Translations under genes and position numbers: made by a program
Part shown: positions 1 through 9,379 of the stretch, piece by piece
Layout: every line of letters begins with the position of its first letter
Position numbering within the stretch: position 1 is the stretch's first letter
Notes under the pieces: model-generated
Told to the model about the DNA's origin: nothing
What the model saw: only the letters and a program-made list of their open reading frames with translations
Databases searched by the model: none
Assembly: GCA_035606355.1 (NCBI GenBank)
Contig: DATNFO010000024.1
Coordinates: 310,001 to 374,000 of the forward strand
Source: Sulfopaludibacter sp035606355
Lineage (GTDB): Bacteria; Acidobacteriota; Terriglobia; Bryobacterales; Bryobacteraceae
Reading direction: 5' to 3'
DNA length: 64,000 nt

Positions 1-100
1 CACGCTTGCCGAAGCTCACGGTCTGGGCACCACGAACCTGAAGCGCATCGAAGTGCGCGGCATGCCGATGGAGCAGGCTCTGTACCGGTTCAGCGCGTGA
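1..100 (+). CDS. C-terminal end of an unidentified gene (partial)
   Basis: An open frame entering from the left edge (codons start at base 2) runs 32 residues to a TGA at 98-100. The tail contains LKRIEVRGMPMEQALYRFSA. The stop overlaps the GTG start of the FRG gene by four bases (GTGA), the usual sign of translational coupling, which is the main reason to believe it is coding. Too little is visible to name a family. Confidence 0.5.
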   Translation, partial: TLAEAHGLGTTNLKRIEVRGMPMEQALYRFSA

Positions 101-915
101 CCGCCCGGAAAAAGAAAACGCGGCATCCGTACCGGCTGATCCGCATCGAAACCTGGGATTCGTTTCTCAACCTGGTGACGCAGCCGCCATACTCGAACTG
201 GGCCTTCCGCGGCGAACGCGACGAGCGCTGGCCGCTCTACAGTTCGCTTTCGCGGTACCTCCAGAATTTCGGGGTCGCTCCCGAGGCTTGGGGCGAACAG
301 GAGGATCGCATCCTGCGCATCTTCAAACGCAAGGCCCACCAGTTTCTGGAGCGTCCGCCGGAATGGGACGACGATTTTCAATGGCTGGCGCTGATGCAGC
401 ATCACGGAGCGCCCACGCGGCTGATCGATTTCACGTGGTCGCCGTACGTGGCCGCATTCTTCGGGCTGGAGCGGACGCTCGGAGACGGAGTGGTGTGGGC
501 CATGAATCCGGCGCGCGTCGATAGCAGCCGGGCGCCACAGCCGGCACGCATGGATCCACGGCTGAAGGGCAATTTTAAGCGGTACTTCCTGAAAGGCAAT
601 CACCGGTTTATCTGGATGGGCGAGCCGCACACGATGAACCGGCGCCTGATCGCGCAGTCGGGAACGTTTGCGGTCCCGGGCGCGATTGATGTGGCGATTG
701 AAGACATCCTCAGCGACACCGACCAGGAGAACATTCTGGCGAAAATCGTGCTCACCAATGCGGTTCGCGAAACCGGCATGAGGGAGTTGTACCGGATGAA
801 TATCACCTACGCCACGCTCTTTCCGGATTTGGAAGGGCTGGCGCGATCGATGGGTTACGAACTGGAATTTCATTGGGAATACAATCCGCGCACGCTCGAA
901 AAATACCGAACGTAG
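97..915 (+). CDS. FRG domain-containing protein
   Basis: A 272-residue protein. The core has the FRG signature: an aromatic-rich WAFRGERDERW segment near residues 34-44, then LMQHHGAPTRLIDFTWSP near residues 99-116, followed by an AAFFGLE helix. FRG domains (Pfam FRG, named for the Phe-Arg-Gly motif seen here) are found in stand-alone bacterial proteins and in some phage-defence or toxin-like contexts; their biochemical activity is not settled. No signal peptide or membrane segment is seen, so it is probably cytoplasmic. The GTG start overlaps the stop of the upstream gene by four bases, so the two are probably co-transcribed. Family assignment is firm; function is unknown. Confidence 0.85.
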   Translation: MTARKKKTRHPYRLIRIETWDSFLNLVTQPPYSNWAFRGERDERWPLYSSLSRYLQNFGVAPEAWGEQEDRILRIFKRKAHQFLERPPEWDDDFQWLALMQHHGAPTRLIDFTWSPYVAAFFGLERTLGDGVVWAMNPARVDSSRAPQPARMDPRLKGNFKRYFLKGNHRFIWMGEPHTMNRRLIAQSGTFAVPGAIDVAIEDILSDTDQENILAKIVLTNAVRETGMRELYRMNITYATLFPDLEGLARSMGYELEFHWEYNPRTLEKYRT

Positions 916-951
916 GGCGTAGGAATGAGGGCCGCAGATCTAAAGATATTC

Positions 952-1037
952 GGACGCAGATGAACGCAGATGAACGCCGATAACACGGCAGAAGGGATTG
1001 TTTTGTTATCCGCGTTCATCTGCGTTCATCTGCGTCC
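952..1037. repeat. 33-bp inverted repeat with 20-base loop
   Basis: Bases 952-984 and 1005-1037 are reverse complements with one mismatch, separated by 20 bases. Each arm is built from short repeats of the type GCAGATGAACGCAGATGAACG. The right arm overlaps the stop codon of the helicase gene (TAA, complement of 1006-1008), so the last residues of that protein are encoded by the repeat. The structure could form a long hairpin and may end transcription, but it looks more like a dispersed palindromic element than a dedicated terminator. Confidence 0.85.
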
Positions 1038-4000
1038 CATAAAGATTTTCTCTCTGGGGAATTGATGCACCTGCGCCGCGCCTTACCGCCCTCAACAGAT
1101 CCAAGGCCTCCGGCATCGCGAATTGCTCTCCTCCGAAGGACGAGACGAAGCGGCCTCCTCGGATCTCTCCGCGCGACTCCAGGCGGCGCAGCAGTACCAG
1201 CAGGTCGCGCCAGGCGGGCGCCAGCGGCTCGCGCACTGCGATATCGCGGAATACTACTCCGCTGCGCGCGAGCAATTGGCGCGCGAACTTTTCCACGTAA
1301 TCCGCCGGCTTCGCATCTCCGTGACGCAGCAGCGCCCACCTCCCGGCTGCATGACGGGGACGCGCTGCGCGGCGACGCTTGGGGTCAAGCAGCGCGCGCA
1401 GATTCTCGAACCCATCGGCAGTCACCAACCCCGCCGCGACCAGCTCCCAGAGCGCATCTTCCACTTGATCCGCCGGCCTGCCCGTCACGCGCGTGAGATC
1501 GGCGAAAAAGGAGGCGCCGTGCCGCTCGATCGCGTCGAGCACTGCCGACGCCGCTCCCGAAACGGATTCGCGCGGCGAAGGCGCGGGACCCGCCAGCAGC
1601 CAGTCCGCATTCTCCCGCAGAAACACTGCCAGCGGCGCGACCCGCGTGGGACGCACCCGGCGCGTCTCCGCGTCTTCCTCACGTTCGAACGCCGGATGCG
1701 GCGACAAGCGCCCCCACGTCACCTCGCCCGACAAGCAAAGCCGGTCCAGGTCCGCGGGATCGTAATTCGCGATCCGCCGCGGCAGGATGACTGTCTCCCA
1801 AGCGGCCGCCGCAAACTCGCAGCCCTGCAGTTGGCGGACGATCTGCAACAGGCCGTCCGCGCCGTGCAGTTGCGTGCCCTCCGCCAGGTGCTGCCAGCGA
1901 TCAAGAAACTGGTAAAACTCGCTCGTGGTCACCGGCTCGATCTCGCGGCGCAAGCGACCGATCGTCAACCTGTGTATGCGAGCCAGCAGCCGGCGGTGGC
2001 ACCACTCCACTTCTCCCGCGCCACTAAAGTGGCCGCGCAGAATCTGACCCTCCGCCTCGAGCTGCGCCAGAGCCTGATCCACCACGTCGCGCGGCATCGC
2101 CAGCATCTCGCTGAAAGCCGAAGCTGTGCGCGGACCCGAGCATTCGAACCAACCGCGCAGCACCTCGGCCGCGCATCGCTCCAGACCCTCCGGAACTTCG
2201 CGACCGTCCGCGGGAGCGGCGACCGGCGGCTGCATCGACCCGGCGGGATAGGCCCTCTGCACGAGCACGCTGCGTTCCGCCGCAACCCAGAACGCGCGCT
2301 CCTCGACGAGGAACGTGGTGGCGCGCCGCGCAGCCGTAAGCTGATCGAAGAGCGAGCGCAGCTCCGCGTCCACAGGCATCATGCACAACCCGAACAGCGC
2401 CTCGTGCAACTCATCGGCATCGCGCATCGGCGGCCACGCCTCGCTTGCCACCTGGGCGATCGCGGCCGGGTCCAACGCGCCCGCGTCCCCGGCGTCGGCG
2501 GGCAGCGTCCGCCGCATCTGCACAGCGCGCGCCCGCCGCTCTTCGAGCGGAGCATCGTCCAGATACGCGTACGGATTCGCGTTGAGAATTTCATGGCAGA
2601 ACGGGGAAGGTTCGGGCGTATCCACCGCCGATATCTGTACGCGCCCCTCGTGGATGTCCGCGAGCAGCGCCCGCAAGCGCTCCAGGTCCATCGCCTCGTA
2701 CAGGCAGTTGCCGATCGTCTCCTTTACCAGCGGATGATCCGGGATGCGCACTTCGCCCTCGAGATTTTCCGGACATGCAGCCTGATCCGGAAATACGGCG
2801 GCCATCAGATCGTCCGCGCGCATACGCTGAATGGGCGGCGGCACCTTGCGGCCACCGTTATAGCGCGGAACAGCCAGCGCCCGCGTCGCATTCCAGCGCC
2901 ATCGCGCGGTGAACATGGGCGAGGCCAGCAATGCCTGCGTGAGCACTTCCTGCACGGTGGCGACGCGCAGAAACTCGAAGACAATCTCCAGCGGAAACGA
3001 ATGCTGCTCGCCGAGCGAAATGCAGATTCCGTTATCCGTCGCCGCCGCCTGCAATTCGAAGTTGAAGCTGCGGCAGAATCGCTTGCGCAACGCCAATCCC
3101 CACGCGCGATTGATGCGCGCGCCAAAGGGAGCGTGGATGATCAACTGCATCCCGCCGCCTTCGTCGAAGAATCGCTCGGCAACCACCTTTTGCACAGTCG
3201 GCACGGCGCCCAGCATCGCCTTTCCCGCACGCACGTACTCGATCGCCTGCTCCGCGCCCAGGCGATCCATGCCGCACTCGTACTCCCAGAACTCCGCCGA
3301 CGGGTTTTCGGCGATCTGCTCGCGCAGCCGCGACAACTCCTCCGATAGTTCCACCGTTCGCCCGGGCGCCTCCCCGCGCCAGAACGGAATGTTGGGCGCC
3401 GCGCCGTGCGCGTCTTCCACGCGCACGCGACCCGGCTCTACGCGACGGATGCGCCAGCTCGTGGTGCCGAGCAGAAACACGTCGCCCGCCAGGCTTTCCA
3501 CCGCGAAATCCTCATCCAGCGTGCCGACCGTCGTGCCCTCCGGCTCCGCTACCACCAGATACTGAGACGTTTCCGGAATGGCTCCGCCGTTGGTGATCGC
3601 TGTGAGCCGCGCGCCGCGACGACCGCGAACGCGGCGATTCACGGCATCGCGATGCAGAAACGCGCCGCTGCGGCCGCGCGCCGTCGAAATGCCCTCGGAC
3701 AGAACGGTCAGGACGGCATCGAAGTCCGCGCGCTCGAGCATGCGATAGGGCCAGGCTCTCTGCATCAGGTGGAACAGCTCGTCCTCGCCGAAATCTTCCG
3801 CCGCGCACGATGCCACCATCTGCTGCGCGAGAATATCCAGCGCGTTGCGGGGAATTTCCAGACGATCCAACTCGCCGCGGCGGATCGCACGCACCAGCGC
3901 AGCGCACTCCAGCAGCTCATCGCGCGTGGTGGCGAAGAGCCGCCCTTTGGGCAGCGCTCCCACCCAGTGGCCCGCGCGGCCTATACGCTGCAGCGCCACG

Positions 4001-5052
4001 CCGATGGAACGCGGCGACCCGATCTGTATGACGAGGTCCACTGTTCCTATATCGATGCCCAGTTCGAGAGAGGCCGTCGCGACGACAGCCTGCAGTTCGC
4101 CGTGTTTCAGCCGCCGCTCCGCTTCATGCCGCATGGCTCGCGACAAGCTGCCGTGGTGGGGCAACACCACGCCCGGCCCGAGCCGCTCGCCCAAATGGTG
4201 CGACATGCGCTCCGCCAGCCGGCGCGTATTGACGAACACGAGCGTCGTGCGATTCTGCCGGATCAACTCGGCGGCGCGGTCGTAAATCTCGCTCCACATC
4301 TCATTGCTCGCCACCGGACCGAGCTCGTCCTTCGGCACCTCGATGGCGAGCTCCATCTCGCGCCGGTGGCCGACATTCACCACCGCGGCGCCGTCGCTCA
4401 GAAACGAAGCCACCTCGTCGATCGGCTTCACGGTCGCCGAAAGCCCGATCCGCTGCGGCTTCGGCAACTCGCCCTGCTCCACCAGGCGATCCAGCCGCGC
4501 GAGGGTCAGCGCCAGGTGCGACCCGCGCTTATCGTCGGCGACGGCGTGGATCTCGTCGACGATGAGCGTCCCGACCTGCGACAGCATCTTGCGTGGACCC
4601 GCCGCCGTCATGAGAATGTACAGCGATTCGGGCGTCGTCACCAGAATGTGCGGACACTCGCGCGTCATTCGCTGCCGGTCCCTCTGCGGCGTATCGCCGG
4701 TGCGGACGGCCGCGCGGATCGGCGCCAGATCGACGCCTCTCGCCTTGGCGAGCACCGCGATTTCGGCGAGCGGCACTTCCAGGTTCCGGTGAACGTCGTT
4801 GCTCAGCGCCTTCAGCGGCGAGACGTACACTACTTCCGTACGATCCGGCAGCGGACCCAGCCGCGCTTTTCGCACCAACGCATCGATGCAGATCAGAAAG
4901 GCGGCTAGCGTTTTACCGGACCCGGTGGGCGCGGAAATCAGCACATCCCGGCCGCCGGAAATCAGAGGCCAGCCCTGAAGTTGCGGTTCCGTGGGATTGC
5001 CGAAGCGCGCGGCGAACCATTCGGCGACTAGAGGATCGAACAAAGACAGCAC
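1006..5052 (-). CDS. lhr: Lhr-type DEAD/DEAH-box ATP-dependent helicase
   Basis: About 1,348 residues from the preferred GTG start at 5052. The longer open frame runs to 5160, but that would overlap the start of the divergent oxidoreductase gene, and the helicase fold begins at SLFDPLVAEWFAARFG. Superfamily 2 motifs are plain: SAPTGSGKT (Walker A, residues ~40-48), VDEIHAV (motif II), LSATVKP (motif III) and QRIGRAGH (motif VI). The long region after the helicase core, with a DEAD/H-associated domain and repeated winged-helix-like segments, is typical of the large Lhr proteins of about 1,400-1,500 residues, which act in DNA repair. The final dozen residues (NLYGTQMNADERG) come from the inverted repeat at 952-1037, so the native C-terminus was probably altered when the repeat arrived. 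Confidence 0.93.
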   Translation of the reverse strand: MLSLFDPLVAEWFAARFGNPTEPQLQGWPLISGGRDVLISAPTGSGKTLAAFLICIDALVRKARLGPLPDRTEVVYVSPLKALSNDVHRNLEVPLAEIAVLAKARGVDLAPIRAAVRTGDTPQRDRQRMTRECPHILVTTPESLYILMTAAGPRKMLSQVGTLIVDEIHAVADDKRGSHLALTLARLDRLVEQGELPKPQRIGLSATVKPIDEVASFLSDGAAVVNVGHRREMELAIEVPKDELGPVASNEMWSEIYDRAAELIRQNRTTLVFVNTRRLAERMSHHLGERLGPGVVLPHHGSLSRAMRHEAERRLKHGELQAVVATASLELGIDIGTVDLVIQIGSPRSIGVALQRIGRAGHWVGALPKGRLFATTRDELLECAALVRAIRRGELDRLEIPRNALDILAQQMVASCAAEDFGEDELFHLMQRAWPYRMLERADFDAVLTVLSEGISTARGRSGAFLHRDAVNRRVRGRRGARLTAITNGGAIPETSQYLVVAEPEGTTVGTLDEDFAVESLAGDVFLLGTTSWRIRRVEPGRVRVEDAHGAAPNIPFWRGEAPGRTVELSEELSRLREQIAENPSAEFWEYECGMDRLGAEQAIEYVRAGKAMLGAVPTVQKVVAERFFDEGGGMQLIIHAPFGARINRAWGLALRKRFCRSFNFELQAAATDNGICISLGEQHSFPLEIVFEFLRVATVQEVLTQALLASPMFTARWRWNATRALAVPRYNGGRKVPPPIQRMRADDLMAAVFPDQAACPENLEGEVRIPDHPLVKETIGNCLYEAMDLERLRALLADIHEGRVQISAVDTPEPSPFCHEILNANPYAYLDDAPLEERRARAVQMRRTLPADAGDAGALDPAAIAQVASEAWPPMRDADELHEALFGLCMMPVDAELRSLFDQLTAARRATTFLVEERAFWVAAERSVLVQRAYPAGSMQPPVAAPADGREVPEGLERCAAEVLRGWFECSGPRTASAFSEMLAMPRDVVDQALAQLEAEGQILRGHFSGAGEVEWCHRRLLARIHRLTIGRLRREIEPVTTSEFYQFLDRWQHLAEGTQLHGADGLLQIVRQLQGCEFAAAAWETVILPRRIANYDPADLDRLCLSGEVTWGRLSPHPAFEREEDAETRRVRPTRVAPLAVFLRENADWLLAGPAPSPRESVSGAASAVLDAIERHGASFFADLTRVTGRPADQVEDALWELVAAGLVTADGFENLRALLDPKRRRAARPRHAAGRWALLRHGDAKPADYVEKFARQLLARSGVVFRDIAVREPLAPAWRDLLVLLRRLESRGEIRGGRFVSSFGGEQFAMPEALDLLRAVRRGAGASIPQRENLYGTQMNADERG

Positions 5053-5159
5053 GGATACTTCTATTTTAACGGGTTGAGCTAAACCGCCCCCTGCGCGTCC
5101 GATTACCGTTAAACCTGCGTGATACAATCGTGAATAAATCCCCTTGCAAGGAGCATGCA

Positions 5160-6638
5160 ATGGCTGAGAACCACGAGGTCTCCCGCCGCGATGTCCTGAA
5201 AACCGCTGGAGCTGTGACCGCCGTAGCCGCGGTTCTGCCCGCGATCGAAGCGCCTTTCATTCAGAAGGTAAAGGCGGCCAACGATAAGGTGCAGTACGGC
5301 TTCATCGGCACCGGAAGCCGCGGATGCTATCTCCTGAATGGCGGTCCGAACCCGAACGAGCACCACCTGCGCGACATCGATACCGGCGTCTGCATGGCCA
5401 TCTGCGACAACTGGGATGTCAGCCTCAAAAAGGGTCTCAACGCGGTGGGCCGCAACGTTCCCACGTACGCCGATTACCGCGAACTTCTGGACCGCAAGGA
5501 TATCGACGCCGTCTTCATCGCGGTGCCGGTGTATGAGCACTTCCCCCTCACACGCGATGCCCTCAATGCCGGCAAGCACGTGTTCTGCGAGAAGAGCCTG
5601 GTGTTCAAGCCCGAAGAAGTGCACGAGCTTCGCGCGCTCTCCACTTCCAAGCCGAATCAGGTGATGCAGGTGGGCCTGCAGCGCCGCTACAGCCAGTTTT
5701 ATCAGATGGCGAAGGACATGATCGCGCAGGGGATACTCGGGAACGTGACCCACATTCGCGGGCAATGGCATCGCAATTCGAGCCAGCGGCGGCCCGTGCC
5801 GGACCCGAAGCTCGAGCGTAAGATCAACTGGCGCATGTACCGCGAATATTCCGGCGGCAACACGGCCGAACTCGCATCGCACCAGATCGACGTCGCCGAC
5901 TGGATGTTCGGCGCCACGCCGGAATTCGTTCTCGGCCTCGGTGGGCTGGACACGTTCAAAGATGGGCGCGACTGGTACGACAACATTCAGCTCATCTACC
6001 AATATCCGGGCGGCCGGAAGCTTCTGTATAGCTCGATCAGCACGAACGGGCATCTCGATCTTTTGCAGGCCGAGCGTCAGGAGTTCGGCGAAGTCATCAT
6101 GGGTACTGCCGGCACCATCGAAATCACGGTCGGCGACGATGCGCACCCCTGCACCGGACTGTGGTATCGCGAGCCCGCGCCCGTCAACACGGGCACTATT
6201 ATCAAGGGCGGATCCGCGCCTGTGCCGACGAAGGCCGGGGCAACCATGACGACCGCCGCGGCCACTCGCGGAGTTCCGCTGCTGCTGCCCAAAGATTCGC
6301 CTGCCGCTAACGACCCGTTCCTCTCCAAGGAAGCTAAATTCGCGCGCCGCTGGCTGTACAGCAAAGGCATCATGGTGCCGGAGGAAGATTACAACCCCGT
6401 CGATGGTGAGCTCCGCGGCTTCCTCGACTGCTGCAAGGATCCGGTAAACAAGAAGCCCAAGAGCAATCTCGAGGTCGGGCTCAACGATTCCATCAGCGTG
6501 ATTCTCTCGAATCTGGCAATGGACGAAGGCCGCCGCGTTTATTACAACGAGATCGAGAAGATGGGGCGAGGTCCCGAGACTACCAAGACGACGACCTCGG
6601 TACCCAAGCCGGGCGTGCATTCGAACGTCGGCGGGTAG
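5160..6638 (+). CDS. Gfo/Idh/MocA family oxidoreductase with Tat signal
   Basis: 492 residues from the ATG at 5160, preceded by AAGGAG seven bases upstream; an ATG 30 bases earlier is in frame but poorly placed. The N-terminus has a twin-arginine signal (SRRDVLK, residues 8-14, then an alanine-rich hydrophobic stretch), so the enzyme is probably exported folded. The NAD(P)-binding Rossmann motif is GFIGTGSRG (~46-54). The usual EKP motif of the family appears as CEKS. The C-terminal half matches the family's substrate domain (HQIDVADWMFG). These enzymes oxidise or reduce sugars, cyclitols and related compounds; the substrate here cannot be read. It stands alone, divergent from the helicase. 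Confidence 0.9.
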   Translation: MAENHEVSRRDVLKTAGAVTAVAAVLPAIEAPFIQKVKAANDKVQYGFIGTGSRGCYLLNGGPNPNEHHLRDIDTGVCMAICDNWDVSLKKGLNAVGRNVPTYADYRELLDRKDIDAVFIAVPVYEHFPLTRDALNAGKHVFCEKSLVFKPEEVHELRALSTSKPNQVMQVGLQRRYSQFYQMAKDMIAQGILGNVTHIRGQWHRNSSQRRPVPDPKLERKINWRMYREYSGGNTAELASHQIDVADWMFGATPEFVLGLGGLDTFKDGRDWYDNIQLIYQYPGGRKLLYSSISTNGHLDLLQAERQEFGEVIMGTAGTIEITVGDDAHPCTGLWYREPAPVNTGTIIKGGSAPVPTKAGATMTTAAATRGVPLLLPKDSPAANDPFLSKEAKFARRWLYSKGIMVPEEDYNPVDGELRGFLDCCKDPVNKKPKSNLEVGLNDSISVILSNLAMDEGRRVYYNEIEKMGRGPETTKTTTSVPKPGVHSNVGG

Positions 6639-6754
6639 TCAGGGCTGCGCTCCGCGCGCCGCAAGTTGGAACTGAATGTCCGGTGCCAGCCGCCGCTCGG
6701 AAGTGATCCGCGAATCTGAGAAGTAGCGACCGCACGGGCGCGCTCCGCGCGCCT

Positions 6755-6778
6755 GGTACCGGTCTGGAGACCGGTACC
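6755..6778. repeat. Perfect 11-bp inverted repeat (GGTACCGGTCT)
   Basis: GGTACCGGTCT, a two-base loop GG, then AGACCGGTACC. It reaches the stop codon of the ABC permease gene. A second short GC hairpin (GGCGCG/CGCGCC) lies just to its left. It sits between convergent genes (oxidoreductase +, permease -), so it may serve as a two-way terminator, or it may be a dispersed palindromic repeat. Confidence 0.75.
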
Positions 6779-7950
6779 TACGTTCGGAACAAGACGTTCT
6801 CGCGCTTGAAGACTCGCACCGCGACGGCAAACGCTATCGCCGCATACACGAGGTTCGAAGCGAAGCTCACGACGAACGCCGACGCGGTGTAATCTCCCGC
6901 GAAGATGGACTTGATCAATTGCGACACATTGAACACCGGCAGCAGCGCCAGCCGGGGATTTGCGTCCATTCCGGGCAACATCCCGATCACCGCCGGGAAA
7001 ATCACCAGCATCATCAGCGGCGTCAAATAGCTCTGCCCCTCTTTGAAGCTCTTGGCGAATGAGGAGATCGTGATCATCACGCTGGCCGCGGTGATCGCCG
7101 TCGGCAGCACCGCCGCGACGAGCAGAGCGATCATCAACGGCGTCATCTGCGCGCCATCCATCATGGCGCGCATATCGTTTCCGATGAAGCCCGACTGAAA
7201 CGAGAACGCGATGCTCGCGATATTCAGACATCCCGTCACAAAAGCCGCCGTGCTCGCCGCCAGAATCTTGCCGAGCACAATCTCATCGCGGCCGGCCGGG
7301 GATGCGAGCAGAATCTCCAGCGTGCGCCGCTCCTTTTCGCCGGCCGTCATATCCACGGCCGGATAAAGGCATCCGCTGAAGATCATCAGGATGATCATGT
7401 AACCGATCATTCCGCCGAGCATCTTCTTCGCCTTCTTCCCCTTCGGCGCGACATCCACTTTCGAAACGGTAAACGGCGTCAGCACCTTCTCCGATACTCC
7501 GCTGCCTGCCAGCGCGGCACGGACCTGCTCCGCCTTCAGGCCTTCCAAGGCGGCGCGCATATTCGCAGCCGCTGCGTCCGAGGCCTCCCGCGACCCATCG
7601 ACGTACATGCGCACCACCGGCTGTCCATCCTCGCCGTTCGCCATCTCGACCGCGGCTGCGACCTTTTTCCCCTCCACGGCCGCGCGCGGATTCTCCTGGG
7701 GCGAAAGCTGGAACCCGGCGTCTGTCAGCGCCTGCTCCAAACCCGGCATCCCGATCCGCACCGGTACCGCGACCTTCACCGACTCCTGTTCCGCCTGCTT
7801 CTCGCTCGACGAAAGGAAATAATGCATCACCGCGAATAGCGCGGGAATCGCGACGATGGGCACCAGAACCATGCTGATGAGCGTGCGCCGGTCGCGCACC
7901 AGCTCCAGCAGCTCTTTCCGATAGATGGTGGTTACAGCTGTGCCATTCAT
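6778..7950 (-). CDS. ABC-2 type transporter permease (NatB-like)
   Basis: 390 residues. The layout is that of NatB-type sodium/drug export permeases: an N-terminal TRKEL-like start (IYRKELLELVRDRRTL), one membrane helix near residues 25-47, a large extracytoplasmic domain, then about five helices from residue ~185 on. The conserved GEKERRTLEILLASP motif, which contacts the ATPase, is present. The start overlaps the stop of the ATPase gene by four bases (ATGA), so the two subunits are translated together. The exported substrate cannot be inferred from sequence. Confidence 0.9.
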   Translation of the reverse strand: MNGTAVTTIYRKELLELVRDRRTLISMVLVPIVAIPALFAVMHYFLSSSEKQAEQESVKVAVPVRIGMPGLEQALTDAGFQLSPQENPRAAVEGKKVAAAVEMANGEDGQPVVRMYVDGSREASDAAAANMRAALEGLKAEQVRAALAGSGVSEKVLTPFTVSKVDVAPKGKKAKKMLGGMIGYMIILMIFSGCLYPAVDMTAGEKERRTLEILLASPAGRDEIVLGKILAASTAAFVTGCLNIASIAFSFQSGFIGNDMRAMMDGAQMTPLMIALLVAAVLPTAITAASVMITISSFAKSFKEGQSYLTPLMMLVIFPAVIGMLPGMDANPRLALLPVFNVSQLIKSIFAGDYTASAFVVSFASNLVYAAIAFAVAVRVFKRENVLFRT

Positions 7951-8705
7951 GCTCGTGTCTCCAGGCGAATGTCTTCGATTCCCAGCAGGTCCAGAAAAAT
8001 CTCGCGCAGCCTCGTCTTGCCCGTCGCGGCGCGCAGCTCATCCATCGTGCCGATAATCCGCAGCTTCCCCTGATGCACTACGGCGATGCGGTCGCACAAG
8101 TACTCGGCCTCTTCCATCACGTGCGTGGAGAACACAATGCACTTGCCCTGGTCGCGCGCCTCCAGAATGAAGCGTTCGATCAGGCGTGCGCTTGGCACGT
8201 CGAGGCCGAAGCTCGGCTCGTCGAGAATCAGCACCGGCGGATCGTGCACAATGGTTCGGGCGATGGCCACCCGCTGGCGCATGCCGGTGGATAGCTTATC
8301 GATGCGTGTGCCCGAGTACGATTTCAGATCCAGCAACTCGGTCACTTCGCCAATCCGCCGCTCCAGAGTGCTCTTCTCAAGCCCGCCGAGCTGTCCGAAA
8401 AACCGTAAAATCTCTCGCGGCGTCAGCCGGCCGTAGAGTCCCATATCGCCCGATAGAAATCCGATGCTGGAGCGCACTCCCGCGGGGTCGGTTCCGATGT
8501 CATGGCCGGCGATGGAAGCGGTGCCGGCGGTGGGCGAAAGGACGGTCGCCAGGAGCCGCATCATGGTTGTTTTTCCAGCGCCGTTCGGCCCCAGGATTCC
8601 GAAGATCTCCCCGGGATTCACCTCAAAGGAGACGCCCGCGAGGGCCGGCACCTCGCCGCGTTTTTTATCGTGAAAACTCTTGCTGAGCTCGCTAACCCGG
8701 ATCAT
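7947..8705 (-). CDS. ABC transporter ATP-binding protein (NatA-like)
   Basis: 252 residues with a complete nucleotide-binding domain: Walker A GPNGAGKTT (~39-47), signature LSTGMRQRV (~137-145), Walker B VLILDEPSFGLD and the switch histidine in FSTHVMEE. It is the first gene of a two-gene operon with the NatB-like permease. Such pairs export sodium, antibiotics or other small molecules. Confidence 0.93.
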   Translation of the reverse strand: MIRVSELSKSFHDKKRGEVPALAGVSFEVNPGEIFGILGPNGAGKTTMMRLLATVLSPTAGTASIAGHDIGTDPAGVRSSIGFLSGDMGLYGRLTPREILRFFGQLGGLEKSTLERRIGEVTELLDLKSYSGTRIDKLSTGMRQRVAIARTIVHDPPVLILDEPSFGLDVPSARLIERFILEARDQGKCIVFSTHVMEEAEYLCDRIAVVHQGKLRIIGTMDELRAATGKTRLREIFLDLLGIEDIRLETRA

Positions 8706-8851
8706 GACGCTTTTCTCGTTCCGTACAGGCTAACACTATAGCCTGTACCACTTCACACCCTCATTCGGTTCGCTATCAAACCCTATCGCTAATTCGCGTC
8801 TTGTCAATTCGACCCGCACGAACCGAAACTCAAATAAGGAGGGGCGGACTC

Positions 8852-9355
8852 ATGAAACTTACTTCTCTCCACGATCTTTACATCGCGGAATTGAAAGACT
8901 TATACGATGCGGAGAACCGTATTGTGAAAGCACTCCCCAAGATGGCGGAAGCGGCTAACTCTCCTGAACTGCGCACCGCTTTCGAACAACACCTGGAACA
9001 GACCCGAGGACACGTCGACCGGCTGGAGCAGATCTTCCAGAAGATGGACGAAGCTCCCAAGGGCCAAAAATGCAAAGGCATGGAGGGACTGATCGACGAA
9101 GGCGAAGAGATGATCGATGAAGGCGACGACGCACCGCCCGCGGTGAGCGATGCGGCGTTAATCGCCTCGGCGCAGCGCGTGGAGCATTACGAAATCGCCG
9201 CATACGGGACGGTTCGCAATTTCGCACGGAGACTCGGATTCGACGATCATGCGCGGTTGCTCCAGCAGACTCTGGACGAAGAAGGCGAAACGGATAAAAA
9301 GTTGACGGATTTGGCGGAATCCTACATCAACGAACAGGCTCGCTCCGCCAAGTAA
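8852..9355 (+). CDS. DUF892 (YciE/YciF-type) ferritin-like protein
   Basis: 167 residues from the ATG at 8852, which has a strong AAGGAGG-like ribosome site about ten bases upstream; an in-frame ATG 51 bases earlier lacks one. The sequence is a four-helix bundle of the DUF892 family: LHDLYIAELKDLYDAENRI at the start and ASAQRVEHYEIAAYGT near residues 106-121, with the Glu/His residues expected at the di-metal site. The family is associated with general stress responses in other bacteria. A small conserved protein follows 24 bases downstream and is probably in the same operon. Confidence 0.92.
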   Translation: MKLTSLHDLYIAELKDLYDAENRIVKALPKMAEAANSPELRTAFEQHLEQTRGHVDRLEQIFQKMDEAPKGQKCKGMEGLIDEGEEMIDEGDDAPPAVSDAALIASAQRVEHYEIAAYGTVRNFARRLGFDDHARLLQQTLDEEGETDKKLTDLAESYINEQARSAK

Positions 9356-9379
9356 ACGATTAGGAAGGAGGATCGACAC

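Noticed and set aside
1123..3348. A 741-residue open frame on the plus strand opposite the helicase
   Set aside because: It is Arg/Gln-rich with no recognisable motif and is the mirror of the Lhr gene, whose helicase motifs are clear; GC-rich DNA leaves antisense frames open.
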